Shown piece by piece: positions 63,293 to 64,000 of a DNA stretch of 64,000 bases. Every line of letters begins with the position of its first letter. Within the stretch, counting starts at the first letter, position 1. The DNA is from JBAZHE01 sp964547855 (lineage in GTDB: Bacteria > Patescibacteriota > Patescibacteriia > Patescibacteriales > WJLG01): positions 1-64,000 of the forward strand of contig CAZJPG010000005.1 in NCBI GenBank assembly GCA_964547855.1, read 5' to 3'. The notes beneath the pieces are model-generated. The model had not been told where the DNA came from and ran no database searches. It was given only the letters and a program-made list of their open reading frames with translations. A program made the translations under genes and the position numbers.

Positions 63293-64000
63293 ATGCAGCA
63301 AAAGTTAACGACCGTATTCTTAGGCAGCCCCGACTTTGCCGTACCCTCTTTATCAGCTCTAGCCAGCGACGAAAGATTTAAGATAGCCGCCGTCATAACC
63401 CAGCCAGACAAACCGGCCGGACGCGGACAGACCATGACTCCTCCGCCAGTCAAAAAATTCGCCATGGAGCGCGGCTTCGATGTCTGGCAGCCAACTAAAT
63501 TAAGAGAGGTCAAAGAAAAACTCGAAGCTCTCTCCCCTGATCTTTTGGTCGTAGTCGCTTATGGTAAATTAGTGCCGAAAGATATTCTGTCCATACCGAA
63601 ATATGGTTGCGTCAACGTTCACGGATCGATACTTCCTCGTTATAGAGGTGCGGCCGTCCTTCAGGCCCCGATACTTAACGGCGACGACAAGACCGGCGCG
63701 ACGATCATGTTAATGGATGAGGGCTTGGACACCGGACCATTGCTCAAGATCGTAGAGATGCCCCTAAACGGCACGGAGAACCTCGAAAACGTCCATGACG
63801 AGCTGTCGAAACTGGGGGCGAATGAATTACCACAGACTTTGATCGACTACACAGAGGGCAAAATAGAGCCTCAAGTTCAAAACGGCCCATCCTCATATTA
63901 TAAAGAGATCAAAAAAGAAGACGGAAAGATCGATTGGTCTAAGCCGGCGTCCGAGATAGAAAGAATGGTCCGAGCCTACACCCCTTGGCCGGGAGTCTTC
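63293..64000 (+). CDS. fmt: Methionyl-tRNA formyltransferase, N-terminal part
   Basis: Partial; runs off the right edge with 236 codons visible. TVFLGSPDFAVPSLSALASD, VNVHGSILPRYRGAAVLQAP (the formyl-folate site with Asn and His) and MDEGLDTGPLL (catalytic Asp) identify it; the linker to the C-terminal OB domain begins at YYKEIKKEDGKIDWS. It formylates Met-tRNA(fMet), and Def, encoded 1 kb upstream, removes the formyl group later. The ATG at 63293 has no Shine-Dalgarno sequence. Confidence 0.96.
   Translation, partial: MQQKLTTVFLGSPDFAVPSLSALASDERFKIAAVITQPDKPAGRGQTMTPPPVKKFAMERGFDVWQPTKLREVKEKLEALSPDLLVVVAYGKLVPKDILSIPKYGCVNVHGSILPRYRGAAVLQAPILNGDDKTGATIMLMDEGLDTGPLLKIVEMPLNGTENLENVHDELSKLGANELPQTLIDYTEGKIEPQVQNGPSSYYKEIKKEDGKIDWSKPASEIERMVRAYTPWPGVF

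Noticed and set aside
1..64000. Reassigned stop codon (UGA as Gly), as in some CPR lineages
   Set aside because: TGA is used as the terminal stop of normal-length genes, for example the Xer recombinase and the first Nudix gene, and none of the housekeeping genes contains in-frame TGA.
1..64000. CRISPR array, prophage block or insertion sequence
   Set aside because: No regularly spaced repeats, transposase, terminase or structural phage genes were seen. The only recombinase is a chromosomal Xer type.

Overview
The window looks like chromosomal DNA from a Patescibacteria/CPR bacterium, most likely of the Parcubacteria type. This is inferred from the gene content: compact housekeeping genes, short interrupted operons, many uncharacterised membrane and repeat-bearing surface proteins, fused or split nucleotide enzymes, and almost no biosynthetic pathways. 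The standard code is used: TGA ends several genes, for example the recombinase at 4642-5601. Most housekeeping genes start without a Shine-Dalgarno sequence, and three lie 6 bases behind a consensus -10 box (leaderless). A smaller set, mostly genes of unknown function, carries strong AGGAGG-type sites.

Layout. 1-3799 (+): 3' end of lysS, a Nudix hydrolase, a deoxyribosyltransferase-like protein, serS, an FtsQ-like division protein and a 52-residue membrane peptide. 3800-4641: hairpin-rich intergenic DNA with a small pilin-like gene on the other strand. 4642-6248: Xer recombinase and an unknown gene. 6327-8486: small membrane protein, EnvC-like M23 peptidase, divergent rpmA (L27). 8541-14993 (-): unknown gene, pyrG, S41 protease, tsaC, cvpA and a repeat-containing surface protein. 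15119-28516 (-): metG followed by long runs of unknown secreted or membrane proteins mixed with GNAT, GH130, Nudix and rsmI genes and an AT-rich HEXXH protein. 28761-33172 (+): unknown gene, secE-nusG-rplK-rplA with RNA signals between genes, membrane protein. 33305-37431 (+): deoxynucleotide cluster (dCMP deaminase, dCTP deaminase, ThyX-like enzyme, two P-loop kinases). 37489-43036: small genes, gatB, EamA half-transporter, glycosyltransferase, fused pyrBI. 43081-47248 (-): miaA, miaB, parB, parA. 47317-47614: divergent parA/tRNA-Leu promoters and the tRNA. 47768-54685 (-): membrane protein, dnaE, Nudix, uppP and a small membrane protein. 54873-58718 (-): class III ribonucleotide reductase operon nrdR-nrdD-glycyl-radical peptide-nrdG. 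59127-64000: cell-wall hydrolase-like protein, LigB-like protein, def, dedA, and the 5' part of fmt.

Two themes link the genes. The first is dNTP supply: the nrd operon makes dNTPs under NrdR, and two NrdR-box-like sites lie 32 bp apart at its promoter. The dCMP deaminase, Dcd, ThyX and kinase cluster covers dUMP to dTMP, while pyrBI and pyrG cover pyrimidines. The second is the cell surface: FtsQ, the M23 peptidase, UppP, the wall hydrolase and several secreted repeat proteins.

The most unusual observations are: a class III ribonucleotide reductase whose glycyl-radical domain is encoded by its own 48-codon gene; a nested RNA structure between nrdR and nrdD; a 27-bp near-perfect inverted repeat enclosing two hairpins (54705-54846); an 11-base match to the 23S sarcin-ricin loop just before rplK and an L1-type operator before rplA; and a recurring architecture in which a consensus promoter is followed at once by a short hairpin and a U-rich tract.
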